Positions 23,683 to 35,056 of a DNA stretch of 64,000 nucleotides are shown here, piece after piece; within the stretch, counting starts at the first letter, position 1; each line of letters begins with the position of its first letter. The stretch spans positions 21,207,180-21,271,179 of the forward strand of contig NC_079419.1 in assembly GCF_026213295.1 (NCBI RefSeq), in the 5' to 3' direction. The notes under the pieces were generated by a model that did not search any database, was not told where the DNA came from, and saw only the letters and a program-made list of their open reading frames with translations. Origin of the DNA: Gadus chalcogrammus (lineage: Eukaryota; Chordata; Actinopteri; Gadiformes; Gadidae). Position numbers and translations under genes: made by a program.

Positions 23683-24570
23683 GCACTTATGGAAGCATTA
23701 TTCGCTAATAAAACAAAAATCATCGGCTGAACACACGAGAACATTCAGTTGGATCCACTGAGTTGTTTATTACAATTATGCTTCATTAACAAATAAGACA
23801 GAAAAATAGTCCCTTACATGTGCACAATAAACACGGGGACTAAAACAATAGAAGCAGCAGACTTTACAAACATCAACAGGTGAGCACGTATCTTTAATAA
23901 CTGAACATGTTCTGCGGCCGCTTGCTTCCCAACAAAACACAAAAAATCAAGATTCAGTTTAAAGTCATTTACAACATGCAACATTATCCCAAAGAGACAC
24001 TGAGGCACCCCCCCCCCCAAAACAAAACCCAGGGAGGAGGTCCGGGAATAATATCGGAAAAACATTTGTTGTTCTATTAATAATTTCTGATTAATATAGA
24101 CAGAGAGATTGTCCGGCCGTCTGTCTGTGGTTTCTTTCTACAACTGACAAAGAGACACTGAGGCACCCCCCCCAAAACGAAACCCAGGGAGGAGGTCCCA
24201 GAATAAAATCGGAATAACATTTAATGTATTATTTATAATTTCTGATTAATATATTATCATTCTTAAGGCACTTATGGAAGCATTATTCACTAATAAAACA
24301 AGAAATCATCGACTGAACACACGAGAACATTCAGTTGGATCCACTGAGTTGTTTATTACAATTATGCTTCATTAACAAATAAGACAGAAAAATAGTCCCT
24401 TACATGTACACAATAAACACGAGGACTAAAACAATAGAAGCAGCAGACTTTACAAATCATCAACAGGTGAGCACGTATCTTTAATAACTGAACATGTTCT
24501 GCGGCCGTTTGGTTCCGAAAAATCAAAATTCAGTCTTAAGTAATCCACAACATGCAACACTATGCCATAA
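23683..24570. repeat. 584-bp tandem duplication carrying B30.2-tail relics
   Basis: 23686-23990 (gcacttatggaagcatt...) is repeated at 24268-24570 with few differences. The units are joined by two copies of acaaagagacactgaggcacc plus aacccagggaggaggtcc (about 23988 and 24146), which resemble the region just beyond the B30.2 stop codon at 26837-27010. The left unit received the TG...CA insertion; the right did not. Confidence 0.8.
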
Positions 24571-24770
24571 ACCTCTTGGTTATTATGAATAAAATATAAA
24601 ATCTGCTTTAAATCAGGTTGTAAATCAGGATTATGATAAAAATGATATCAGAGCCCTTAAGACCAAAATTGGTGCCGTCTGAAATTATACAAACATTGAC
24701 CATCAATAGGTATTTTATGTACAATTCAAGAGAGATCTTAAGCCTTTTCATGGTTTATCATGCTATACTT

Positions 24771-24993
<223 letters not shown>

Positions 24994-24995
24994 AT

Positions 24996-26290
24996 TTTTT
25001 TTTTTTTGATTTTTCAAAAACACTTTATTTACAATCAACCGAGAGTACAATACATCAGGAAAAGTGCTTTTTGTTCAGTCTTTAAAAATGATTTGGTTTA
25101 TCCAACAAAATTCTGTGCAAAGTGCAAATCATCATTTTCAACAAAGCAAATAATATTATTGTAACACCAGCGCTGTTTAAAAGCATCTACATCCCCAATC
25201 GCCTTATAAAACTTATACTCCAGCCAGACTCTGGCTCTGACGTTACAGAGGAACACAGGAGGGGCCTCATGCCCTGCTCTGCCCTCCACCTTATTTCTCC
25301 GGCTGATGTACACGGCCATTTTCGCTTCTCCTAATAGATAATTTACTAGCTGCCACTTAACAATATTACTTTTTTTGTATCCAGCACCAAAGATAAGAAC
25401 TTTTTCAGAAAAAAACACATTCAACAGACTAAAAACCAAAGTTAAAAGAGAGAAAAAAACAATGAGTCTCGGGCACTCAGTAAAAATATGGAAAACGGTC
25501 TCCCGTAGGCCACAGAACGGACATGTGTTTGAAACAGCAGGATTTAAAACCGAGAGAAAAGTATTTGAGGCGATGGCACCATGTAGTACCCTCCACTGGA
25601 GGTCAGCTGTCCGTTTTTTGAGGGGAGGCTTGTATAAAACCCTCCACTGGGGATGGGTCCCCCCCCACCCTGGCCTATTGCTCCATACTGTGGGGGGTCT
25701 GCCGCTCAGTCCTTTCTTGTGTATTGCTTTCACAATGTTCTCGTATAATGTAGCCTTGTCGGCCCGGTGCAGGCTGAGCTTGCCCGGGCTGCTGACAGCT
25801 AACAGGGGGCCGGTCTCTTCACCTAACGCTGGGCTAAGGATGATGTCTGGAAAAGGGTCCGTGGGGTCTGGTAATGCCTCTCCTCGGGAGTACTTCATGA
25901 GGAGGCTCCTCTCCGTCCCACAGAGCTTCTGCCTCCAGAGCTCCAGCAGCTTCTGAGCCACCCTGACCGATCGAATGCCCAGGAGAGAGCCCAGGGCCCC
26001 GGCCCCCGTCAGCCCCGGCCCTGCAGCCTCCACCAGCTGCTGCAGGCTCACAGTCTTTGACCTATACAGTGTTGTCAGCAGCCCGGGCGTCACGCTACAG
26101 ACGTCCAGCCTGCTCCCATGGATCAAAGGCTCCTTTAGAAACCAGTGCAGAGAGTTAAAATTTCACATGTTTATGATTAAAAAGGGCCCAAGACCTAAAA
26201 ACGCCCTGATAAAAAGGAGGAAGCCCATTCAACTTTAAAAATTTTGAATCAGTTAAAAACAGAGCAGTATCCAGCCCCAATTTACTCACA
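24996..26290 (-). pseudogene. L1/Tx1-like LINE, 3' part of ORF2 (5' truncated)
   Basis: Minus-strand frame 26126-25098 (342 codons) reads into the C-terminal region of an L1-superfamily ORF2: a DLQWRVLHGAIASN segment, the zinc-finger-like motif CPFCG-x6-HIFTEC, and the extreme C-terminus ARVWLEYKFYKAIGDVDAF. Upstream, the frame GLPPFYQGVFRSWALF (26280-26160) belongs to the same protein but is offset by a frameshift and stop near 26160. The A-tail is at 24997-25018, followed by GA repeat. The reverse-transcriptase and endonuclease domains are absent, so this is a dead 5'-truncated copy. The 17527-17776 fragment is a second copy of its 3' end. Confidence 0.85.
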
Positions 26291-26295
26291 TCTCT

Positions 26296-26763
<468 letters not shown>

Positions 26764-26944
26764 TGGCCCCTGTATTTACAGGGGCCACGTAAATACCGCT
26801 GATGACAGAGCCCAGAGGAGGAGGTCCTTTTTTTCTACAACCGACACAGAGAGGCTGACCCCCCCCCCCTCCCAGTCTACCCCCACCCCCGGGAGGAGGT
26901 GTGTGTGCAGGGGCCATGCTCAGTCAGGAGGTCCCTTTTGTTTT
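26764..26944 (-). repeat. Partial duplication of the B30.2 3' end
   Basis: ttctacaacc-gacacagagaggctga at 26834-26860 repeats 26944-26970, which is the last coding segment of the B30.2 exon; the following CCC-rich and gggaggaggt segments repeat as well. Only about 100 bp is duplicated. A 12-bp hairpin (cccctgtatttacagggg) lies at 26766-26783. Confidence 0.7.
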
Positions 26945-27501
26945 CTACAACCGACACAGAGAGGCTGAGGACCCCCACCCCCACCCTACCCACACCCCCG
27001 GGAGGAGGTCCTCCTGGGTGAAGGAGGACCAGAAGGTGTGGAGGTGTGTCAGTGTGGCTGAGGACCCTCCTCCACCTGGGGACACTCTGTAGAAGGACAG
27101 AGAGCCAGCAGGCCGGTCCAGATACACTCCTACTCTGGTGGAGCCAGCGGGGGGGAGAGGGAGGACTGTCTCTGTACCGTTGTACCGGGCAGAGTAACCA
27201 CCATCATAACAATCAAGACTCCAGGACTTGTTGTTGTGTCCAAGCCAGCCGTCAACAACCCGTCCTCTCCTTGTGATTCCTCTGTATGTCACTCCTATAC
27301 CAACCCATCCTTCCCTCTCTACCTCCCAGTAACAGCGGCCAGTCAGAGCCTCTCTACCCAACACCTGCTCCCAGGAGTCAAATCTGTCTGGGTGATCCGG
27401 ATACGACTGGTCCTCTCCAACCCACGTCACCTTCCTGTTGTCCTCAGACAGAGAGAGTCCTCTGTGGGCCGTGTTGGGGTCCAGTGTGAGGTCACAGGCA
27501 T
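26945..27501 (-). CDS. B30.2 (PRY-SPRY) terminal exon
   Basis: Minus-strand exon from the acceptor TTCTCCCTCAG/AT to a stop at 26945, about 185 codons, entering in phase 1. It has the full B30.2 layout: PRY motif LTLDPNTAHRGLSLSEDNRK near the start, then the SPRY landmarks ALTGRCYWEVE, GIGVTYRGI, SWSLDCYDGGY, RVGVYLDRPAGSLSFYRV, and the ending PGVWVGWGWGSSASLCRL. B30.2 domains bind proteins and end fish TRIM, NLR-C and butyrophilin-like immune proteins. No TRIM RING/B-box or NACHT exon is visible. The nearest upstream exon is the Ig exon at 28529-28840, which ends in the matching phase; whether they share a transcript is unproven. Confidence 0.9.
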
Positions 27502-27635
27502 CTGAGGGAGAACCAGACATGATGAGCTGCTGAACCGCTCTTCATCCTAATCCTCATCATCATCACTAGCACTGTTCTCCTACACTCTGTGTACATATAC
27601 ATAGATATGAACACATACATACATGTACATATGTC

Positions 27636-28303
27636 AGGGGTTAATCTAAACCGGGAAATGTTTTAATGTTTCAACCCAGCGCCTCCTTGTCGAAAATTTT
27701 AAATTACTTAAAATCTCCCGGAATGGAGAGCGAGCGAGCAAGACCGCGCACAGGAGACAGACGTGCTCCTAACCCCGTTCGCATCTGTGTAGCGAGCGCG
27801 CAGCACAACAGAGAGGTAACTGTGCATGAGGCAGTGTGCACGTGGCGCCTCCTGATTGGCCTGGATCGGTAAGTCAACCAATCAGTTTACAGTGTAGGCG
27901 GGCTTTTATCTCTTCTCCCGAACCAAATTTATCAGTTCAGTGAATCTGAGAGTGTCTGAGAAGAAATTTAAATAATAAAGATAAAGTGTTCTTCCAGCAG
28001 GTTCCCGAAGTACGTGTTTTTTTTTCTATATACATTACTGTATGTAATGTTCTGCATCTATGGTAACTTAGCCATTTTGAGTAATTTGGCCTTACTATAC
28101 GAGTCAACATACTGGTCCTTCACAAGCCTCAGAATGATCAATTTCTACCTCAAATTTTCAAAAGCTCCGCACCGCCCATAACCCTGCTGATAACGCCCGG
28201 GAACCCCCCCTTCCCCTCCTTCCACCCCGCTCGGTCGCTTTGCTCCCTCGCCATGATGTTTTCCCCCTTGTGAATTTTTTCTAGAAAAAACCCTGATATG
28301 TAC
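27636..28303. mobile_element. Possible hAT-like non-autonomous element
   Basis: Left end CAGGGGTTAATCTA and reversed right end CAGGGTTTTTTCTA are weak inverted repeats with a hAT-like CAGGG start. Both flanks are TATG/ACAT-rich, so an 8-bp duplication cannot be read reliably. The interior is G+C-richer with two CCAAT-type motifs and no open frame of note. It would lie in the intron between the Ig and B30.2 exons. Confidence 0.35.
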
Positions 28304-28332
28304 ACATACATAGATACACACACCTCAGCAAT

Positions 28333-28412
28333 AACGTTATGAAAACATCGACAACAATATTATGAAAACATCAACAACAATGTTATGAAAACATCAACAA
28401 CAGTGTTATGAA
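28333..28412. repeat. 24-bp tandem repeat, about 3.5 copies
   Basis: Unit ttatgaaaacatcaacaaca followed by (a/g)t(g/a)(t/c); clear tandem copies with two or three differences. Confidence 0.85.
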
Positions 28413-28528
28413 TACACTCATTCATCACTAGTACTGTTCTCCTGAACATGACATGGGGGGGTCATGTGATGATAGTTACACTATTGCTACATCAACAACA
28501 AACATCTCTCCTTGGATCCAGGACTTAC

Positions 28529-28840
28529 CAAAGACAAGCAGCTCAGCGCTGTGATTGGCCGTGCCAGCGCTGTTGCTCGCCATGCAGCAGACCGTGTTCA
28601 CGCCGTACCTCCCACCTCTGACGAAGAGGAAGCCCCTCTCCACCCAGGCCTCTGATTGGTCGTCTGTGCTGTCCCTCACCAGGGGCCTGCCGTTGTGGAG
28701 CCACTCTACTGTGGGCTCCGGCGTGCCGCCGGCGTGGCAGGTGTAGCGGGCCGTTTGGCCCACGGGCAACACGTGGGTAGAGGAGTGGAACTCTGTGATG
28801 CTGGGGGCCTCCTCCTCCTCCTCCGTGAGCATCACTGAAC
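28529..28840 (-). CDS. Immunoglobulin (I-set-like) domain exon
   Basis: Minus-strand exon between acceptor CTGGTTTCTTCAG/G and donor TTTG/GTAAGT, 312 bp, phase 1 at both ends as for single-Ig-domain exons. After an acidic EEEEEAP linker it shows an I-set layout: VLPVGQTARYTCHAGGTPEP, then VEWLHNGRPL (B-strand Cys, C-strand Trp), FLFVRGGRYG, and VCCMASNSAGTANHSAELLV (F-strand Cys, ASNSAG signature). The usual Y-x-C before the second cysteine is replaced by V-C-C. Downstream, the B30.2 exon enters in phase 1, so splicing the two would keep frame. An unrelated Ig-superfamily gene is the alternative. Confidence 0.85.
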
Positions 28841-29147
28841 CTGAAGAAACCAGGAGGAGAGGAGTGATCGTCTACAACACGGATCTAGAGATGCAGCGTC
28901 AGACACTCCCTTCACTCTCTCCTAACACCTGTCCACTAGAGGGCGATCCAGGGGATTGACAACCAGTATTCTCACCTGCCTTTTCATACATGATTGAGTA
29001 TCACAGCAGTGTCTACAAAGATTACCCAGGGAGGGGAAGTCACTCCACAAAGAGATTAACGGGTCAGGGGCGGAGCTTGAAGAGAAGAACGCCAAACCGT
29101 TCAGCAGCTCCAATAGAAACTAGTGCAGGTGAACCCAGAAAGGGTTG

Positions 29148-29262
29148 AACCTTGTGATCTGACCTCACTAGACCACAATAGAAACCTGACCTCAGTAGAC
29201 CACAATAGAAACCTGACCTCACTAGACCACAATATAAACCTGACCTTGGTAGACCTAAACAC
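29148..29262. repeat. 29-bp tandem repeat with TGACCT half-sites
   Basis: About four copies of acctgacctcactagaccac followed by aatagaa. A related block of about three copies lies at 30438-30515. Each unit carries TGACCT, the complement of the AGGTCA nuclear-receptor half-site. Confidence 0.85.
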
Positions 29263-29362
29263 ATCCAACAACCTTTCAACTCTTAAAGAGTGTATTTACT
29301 GTATCTACGGCACAGAGAACAGAAAGGAGGAACCGTTCTCCACTCATGAACACAAACAAAGT

Positions 29363-29528
29363 CTACGGACCCTCTTTGTTCCGCTCAGCCTCCAGATGAT
29401 CCAGGTCTAGGACCTTCTCACAGATCCAGTGGTGCAGTCTGTTACACGGCTCTTCAGACCAGCCGTCCTCCCCTGCTACGACGCAGTCTCTTGCTCCGCC
29501 GTCATCGCGTGGTTTAACGTGTCTCCAA
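29363..29528 (-). CDS. C-type lectin gene, terminal CTLD exon
   Basis: Minus-strand exon from acceptor GTGGTTCTCAG/T to the TAG at 29363-29365. Together with the AG of the preceding exon it reads SWRHVKPRDDGGARDCVV, then GWSEEPCNRLHHWICEK and a short tail to the stop. This is the third CTLD exon, carrying the last conserved cysteines and the WICEK signature. The calcium-site EPN/QPD motif is KPR and WND is WSE, so calcium-dependent sugar binding is unlikely; an NK-receptor-like protein ligand is plausible (inference). Confidence 0.85.
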
Positions 29529-29612
29529 CTGAGAACCACGAGGAGGAGACAGTGGAGGTCAGTCTGTCACTCTCAGAGAAGAGATGCTGCTGAACAGAGT
29601 CTTCAGCCTTAC

Positions 29613-29713
29613 CTTGAGGTCATGGGGGTACCATCCACCCACTTGTGGGTCCCCTCTTTCTCTCGATCACTCAGTCCAACCCAGGAAGTATCCATCAATC
29701 TGCTGACAAACGC
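29613..29713 (-). CDS. C-type lectin gene, second CTLD exon
   Basis: 101-bp minus-strand exon between CTTTGGAAACAG/G and CTCAAG/GTAAGG. It reads AFVSRLMDTSWVGLSDREKE then GTHKWVDGTPMTS: the WIGL-like core (WVGL) and the KWVDG motif of C-type lectin domains. The ending (two bases AG of a codon) is completed by the T of the next exon, so the reading frame is continuous. Confidence 0.9.
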
Positions 29714-29756
29714 CTGTTTCCAAAGGTAATAGCATCTGTTGTTAGGCAACACAGAT

Positions 29757-30214
<458 letters not shown>

Positions 30215-30215
<1 letters not shown>

Positions 30216-30340
30216 AGTTCTTCTCTGCTGTTGATGACCAGCAGGTCTGCCTTTCTCTTCTGACAGTCTTCTCTACTGGCCCTCCAGCCCTTCTTAGTAG
30301 TAGAAACACGGTAGAGACTCTTGTCGTGAAGCATCCAGCC
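30215..30340 (-). CDS. C-type lectin gene, first CTLD exon
   Basis: 126-bp minus-strand exon between TTGACGCTTCAG/G and GAACTG/GTGTGTGT, 42 codons in phase 0. It reads GWMLHDKSLYRVSTTKKGW then RASREDCQKRKADLLVINSR. This is the beta1/alpha1 part of a C-type lectin domain: SLY-x-(V/I)-S-T, SR-x-DC and ADLLVINSREE are the family signature. The donor is part of the neighbouring GT microsatellite. Confidence 0.9.
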
Positions 30341-30437
30341 CTGAAGCGTCAATTAATCTGTTGAATGTAAAAGAACATCCTGAACAAACAGAGAACTGCT
30401 TATCTTACGGTCTTCGTTACGGACACACAACCCTGAG

Positions 30438-30515
30438 ACCTGACCTTAACAGACCACATAGAAGCATGACCTCAATAGACGACAATAGAAACCTGACCTT
30501 AGTAGACCACAATAT
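30438..30515. repeat. Second block of the 29-bp TGACCT repeat
   Basis: About three diverged copies of the unit seen at 29148-29262, located between the stalk-like exon and the first CTLD exon. Confidence 0.75.
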
Positions 30516-30593
30516 GAATCACAGAAGCAGAGGGTGTTTTTGAAATGAATGTTAATGACGCGATTGATTTAATAACTTGGATAAAACCCTCAC

Positions 30594-30644
30594 CGAGTTC
30601 ATCCAGTAAGTGCTCTCTCCCCTCTTTCCAGGGTGACGGTGAGT
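30594..30644 (-). CDS. C-type lectin gene, putative stalk exon
   Basis: 51-bp minus-strand interval between CTGTCCTAG/A and ACTCG/GTGAGG. In phase 0 it reads THRHPGKRGESTYWMNS, which joins in frame to the first CTLD exon; in phase 1 it reads NSPSPWKEGREHLLDEL, stalk-like. The phase-0 reading does not match the phase-1 end of the transmembrane exon, so further stalk exons may exist between 30.7 and 35.0 kb. Short exon, moderate support. Confidence 0.45.
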
Positions 30645-30654
30645 CTAGGACAGG

Positions 30655-31200
30655 ACAGAGAAATACAGAAGATATGAGCTCTAAAACAGAACAACATCGT
30701 CTCTAAGCATCACAGGACCCACAGCCAACCAAACACAAAGTCCATAATTATTAATACTAATAATTAATATTATTAGTATTAATAATATTAATACTAATTA
30801 AAATAGCAATAACTACAGTTATCAATATCATTATCGTTGCTATTGTTACAATTATTCATATTAGTAGGCCTAACACAAATTCTAACAAATACAATAATGA
30901 TCATTATCATTGCTATTATTACAGGTTGAGCGCGCGCATTGCACGCTCAGCCTCTAGTTGTAATTAAACCCATAGCTATAATGTGGAAACCCCAGTCGAT
31001 AATGTAACACATTTATGAGCACATAATATAATTACATTTTACCTATAATATTACAACGTATAACATTTAGGTTCAGCTATAACGTAATGAAACAAGCATA
31101 ATAATTTCCTCTCTACGTTATGAAGCAAGCATCTTTTGCCCGCCAACGGAGCTTCATGCCAATTCATTGTGAACCACGGCCGAGATAACCACCGTAGCAT
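30655..31200. other. A+T-rich sequence without recognised features
   Basis: AT-rich DNA with a short ATTA/TAAT palindromic block at 30740-30800 (taatattattagtattaata). No coding or RNA gene is supported. Confidence 0.5.
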
Positions 31201-31208
31201 GTCTTTAC

Positions 31209-31258
31209 CTGTTGTGGAAGAGGGAGGGACGGCGGAGAACCAGACGCAGTCGGTCCAT
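31209..31258 (-). CDS. Putative first coding exon, unidentified gene
   Basis: Minus-strand ATG at 31258 opens MDRLRLVLRRPSLFHN and ends at AACAG/GTAAAG, a strong donor, 16 codons plus two bases. Basic and amphipathic, compatible with a targeting peptide, but too short to identify. A canonical RFX X-box lies about 100 bp upstream and a CCAAT/CRE repeat array about 320-480 bp upstream, as expected of a promoter. On the + strand a 44-codon frame (MSLPVVEEGGTAENQTQ...) overlaps the same bases; it is the main alternative. No downstream exon is identified. Confidence 0.35.
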
Positions 31259-31358
31259 AATATCGTAATGACCATGGAAGAGGCAGTGAATGAAGTATTG
31301 ATTAGACAGCGATTTATTAGATACCACCGCTAATAAACCATTGGAACACACAGGACCG

Positions 31359-31372
31359 GTAACCATAGCAAC
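31359..31372. promoter_or_regulatory. RFX X-box
   Basis: GTAACC-AT-AGCAAC fits the X-box consensus GTNRCC(N0-3)RGYAAC at every position. It sits 100 bp 5' of the minus-strand ATG at 31258, the spacing usual for RFX sites in ciliary gene promoters. A CCAAT element (cccaatcccg) lies 25 bp further out. Confidence 0.6.
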
Positions 31373-31577
31373 GCCGGTAAACAAACCCCTCGAAGCCCAA
31401 TCCCGACGCGCTACGGCCGTCCGGAGGCTCACACAGCTTCTGGCCGTAATATTATATATTACATTTATATCATATTATATACTATTATAGATAGAGCTCC
31501 GGGAGTGCAAACGGCAACAATCCCTTCTCCTCCATGCTGCGGTTCACCCGGTCGGCACTGCAGGGAACGGTTGGCCG

Positions 31578-31740
31578 GTTGAAAGCTGATTGGCTGTTAC
31601 GTTACGTCACTCAGTGGCCACGCTGTTGAACGCTGATTGGCTGTTACGTTACGTCCCTCTGTGGCCACGCTGTTGAAAGCTGATTGGCTGTTACGTTATG
31701 TCACTCAGTAGCCGTTGAATGCTGATTGGCTGTCATCACA
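31578..31740. promoter_or_regulatory. ~46-bp repeat with CCAAT and CRE motifs, 4 copies
   Basis: Each copy contains GCTGATTGGCTGTTACGTTA followed in the first by CGTCACTCAGTGGCCACGCTG. The units hold an inverted CCAAT box (NF-Y type, ATTGGCTG in all four) and TTACGTCA, a CREB/ATF-type half-site combination (intact in copy 1; cgtccc and tgtcac in copies 2 and 3; lost in copy 4). The motif order and constant spacing suggest a promoter module multiplied in tandem. Confidence 0.6.
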
Positions 31741-32380
31741 CGAATGTCGCGGTGAAGTTCAAATATTTCAATATCAACCCACTGCAGACACAAATGGGCG
31801 TTCTCGTGTGGTGGGGGTCCCCGTTCACGCAGACTGGAACGCCCCCTTCTTATTCTTCGTCGCCTTTCTCGCTGAACTGTATTCAAATGTCAAAGTGTAC
31901 TACTCCGAAACCATGTAAATAGTGTTCTAAATAAACTTCCAAAGTTTTTCAAATCTTATTTGGAAAATAACTTCACATGGTGTGTCTTTTCACAATTTAT
32001 TCGTTACCAGCATTCGTAGTGTTGATCAGCAGTGAAATAGTCTGCCGCTGGGGTTGACAAGTTACCGGACTACTACCCATGCAAGTGAACGGAGCGTTCC
32101 ACGGCATTGAGAAGACCCGTGTAATAAAGGCCTATAATATTTCTGTTTATGGCATAGATTTCTCCTCAGATTAGCCCAATAAAGCAATGAGACAAAAAGA
32201 ACACAAACGCTCGATCAAAGGCCCGGCCTTTGATCGAGTCTCTACGTTGAATTTGTATGGAGTCATGTCGCCCCTTTGCGTTTGGTGTGGACGCACCTTC
32301 ACCTGTGCGACAGGCCTGCTATTCTATAGCAGTAAGATGTTTAAAAAAATAACGTCTAACCAGGGCGAGTCGCGGTGTGT
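31741..32380. other. Unassigned sequence
   Basis: Contains short open frames on both strands near 31715-31920 with no recognisable domain, and AATAAA at about 31930. No gene supported. Confidence 0.4.
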
Positions 32381-32730
32381 GCTTGTGTGGTCTTACCTGG
32401 GCGCGTGTGTCGATGACGGAGCCGTTATGTTTGAAAAACATAACGTGTTACCTGGGCGAGTGTCGCTGCGGTGTGTGCGCGTGCGTGTGTGTTCTTACCT
32501 GCGCGTGTGTCGATGGCGGAGCCGTTACGGTTAAAACATAACCTCTTACCTGGGCGAGTGTGTCGCTGCCTTTGTATTGGCTAGCGGTGTGTGTGCGTGC
32601 GTGTGTGTGTGCTTCCGTGTATGTTTGTGCACAGCTGCGTATGTGTGTGGTGTGTTTGTTCGGTGTGTGTGGATGCTGTGTGTATGTATGCGTTTGCGTG
32701 TGCTGTGTGTGTGTGTGAGAGCTGCAGGCT
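32381..32730. repeat. ~105-bp tandem repeat (2 copies) and (TG)n
   Basis: The block cttacctgggcgcgtgtgtc followed by gatg(a/g)cggagccgtta is repeated at about 32390 and 32497 with intervening tgtgtgtgcg sequence; 32590-32725 is a degenerate TG tract. A related GTGT-rich block recurs at 34640-34930. Confidence 0.7.
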
Positions 32731-33160
32731 GCTTGGCACGTGCACACTTTGTCACAATTTGTCTGTCAGAAGATTCGACCCTGAGGGTTTTTCACACTTG
32801 ATGCTTTATATGCGGACATCGATGTCGTTCAGACATCAGCAGAATCAAGGGGGGTGGCCTTGCAAAGGGCGGGATTGGACGCATGGTCGAAGTTCGCAAG
32901 AGGCGGGATAAGTGCGGCCGCTGACACATTAGTTTGTTTTGGTTTGACCGCAGACAGCACGGAGGCAGAACGGGCAGAACTCATCGCCATCATCTTAAAT
33001 GTTACTGCAACGATGCATCATATATTCCGTTGCATTCACAACATCCGAAGAATCGATCAATGAAAGATTAGAGCGTGAGTTAGAGACAAATTTAAGAAAA
33101 GACGAAGAAGATGGGTGTCGCGAACGATACTGGAGAAGGAGAGTGTATTTTATTGCTTAA

Positions 33161-33950
33161 AGGTCCCATGGCATGAAAATCTCCCTTTATGAGGTTTTCT
33201 AACATTAATATGAGTTCCCCTAGCCTGCCTATCGTCTCCCAGTGGCTAAAACTTGCGTTCGGTGTAAAACGAGCACTAGGTATCCTGCTCGCCTATAAAA
33301 AAAATGGAAGCTAAGGGGCGCTGATTTGTAATGTGGCCCCATATGGGCGTCATAAGGGGCCAAGTTACCTCCCCTTTCTCTGACTGGCCCGCCCAGAAAA
33401 TTCGGCCTGCCAATCAGACAATGAGCTACGACCATGCGAGCGCCACATGTGTGGTGCTTTGTAGTTTGGATAACCGCTCTGCTTTGATGCTATGGCGCAT
33501 ATAACGTTGGTTCTTTCACGTCCCTAGTAATTCCACAACCAGACTGTAGTTGGGGTTATCTCCGCCATGGTTGAGAAGGAATTGGGGGAAAGGAACTTTG
33601 GCTTTGACTCCCTGAAGTATATGAACCATGACATTGAGGAGAAAGGGATTGATTGTTGTATGCTTCGTCATTGTGAAACATCCACTGTAAGCAGAGCGCA
33701 TGGTACCGTGGCCTCAAGCTGCTCAGGGCCACACCCCCACCCTCCTTCTTGACCCGCCTCTCTCCTCCTCATTTGCATTAAAGCTACTGACACAGAAACG
33801 GCACATTTGGGGAAAGCTCAATGTGCGACTGGCTCGTAGTGGCTGTAATTCTGCACCACGGCTGAATTTCAGGAACATCTTCAAATACTGTGTTTGGGGC
33901 CCACTAATACCTATATTAAAGCATCCATGAAGTAGCATGCCATGGGACCT
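33161..33950. mobile_element. TTAA-target DNA element (790 bp)
   Basis: Ends AGGTCCCATGGCATG (left) and its exact reverse complement (right), with TTAA on both flanks (33157-33160, 33951-33954). The interior includes a 61-codon + frame (MVEKELGERNFGFDSLKY...) lacking a recognisable transposase motif, so it is probably non-autonomous. piggyBac- or Kolobok-type by target site. 33955-34640 beyond it has poly-G at 34303-34328 and no genes. Confidence 0.85.
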
Positions 33951-34639
33951 TTAATTTCCCATAGCACAAACACTGGGACAAATGCAGTTGATTTCTTGTT
34001 TAAACAGGGTGAGAAAACAGGGAGTGGAAGGATGCGACCATATAATGTTCAGCTAACTGTTGGGTTACAGGGGGATTTGTTTAATGGAAAGTGTAGTAGA
34101 CTATGCATGCAAATCAATCATTCAATAGCTTTTACTGTTATTCAGGGCTCAAAGTGCATTGATACTAAAAAAAATGGATGGCAACTACTATTGGTTAGTT
34201 GGAAATAATAATAACAAACAGCTGAAAAATGTGTTCATGTTACAACAGCTAAGGCAGCAACCTACCTAACTATAGTGAACTAAAGCACAGGCTTGTGTGG
34301 GGGGGGGGGGGGGGGTGAGGGGGGGGTGTTGTGAGGGCTAGATTACAGATTGTACAATGGCTACCTGACGTGAGAGATGTTTTTTTTTTGTTAACAGAAG
34401 AATGCGTCATTGAGATTAAACATCTCTTCAAGTGATCTGGCCAAGACAAGCAGCAGTAGCCTACAGTCACATATAGCCTACACATAAAACATAAGAAAAA
34501 TAAAACAGCTAATACAGTCGGCAGGGGGGAGGGGGGATTTCAATATCCCAAGACATTTCTGGAGGCTCAAGGAGGTGGATAATGTTTAAAGAAAAATAAG
34601 GTTTTGCAAAAAAGTGTCTTTGATGGACATAAGGCTCAG

Positions 34640-34930
34640 GGGGGAGAGTGTGTCGACGGCGGGGCTGTTATCTCAATCTTGCCGTTGTTTTGAAACATCT
34701 GCATCCACGTGTGTGCAGTGTGTGTATGCACGTGCATGTGTGTGCGTGTGTGTGTGCATGTGTGTGTGGTGTGTGTGTAGGTGGTGTCCTGCGCTGCATT
34801 TGTCTTGAAACGCCTGCATCAGCACGCCCGTGTGTGCAGTGTGTGTGCATGTGCGTGTGTGTTTGTGCACGTGTGTGGATTGTTTGTGTGTGTGTATGCT
34901 GTGTTTATGGGTGTGCGTGCGGTGTATGTG
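34640..34930. repeat. GTGT-rich minisatellite, 2 units
   Basis: The segment ttgaaac(a/g)(t/c)ctgcatc followed by a cacg/cccg and tgtgtgcagtgtgtgt occurs at about 34691 and 34806, each trailing into TG-rich sequence. Confidence 0.7.
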
Positions 34931-35056
34931 TGCTAACCCTATTATTATCACTAAATCTAACAAAAACAATATTTAACATTATCATTGCTATTAATACAAT
35001 CAATTATATGATTACTGTATTGTAATTCTATTCAGGAGGATAGGATTTAGACTCAC

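Noticed and set aside
31136..31333. Plus-strand 65-codon gene (MPANGASCQFIVNHG...)
   Set aside because: No domain or splice signal on that strand; the minus-strand ATG exon with a strong donor and an X-box explains the region better, though not conclusively.
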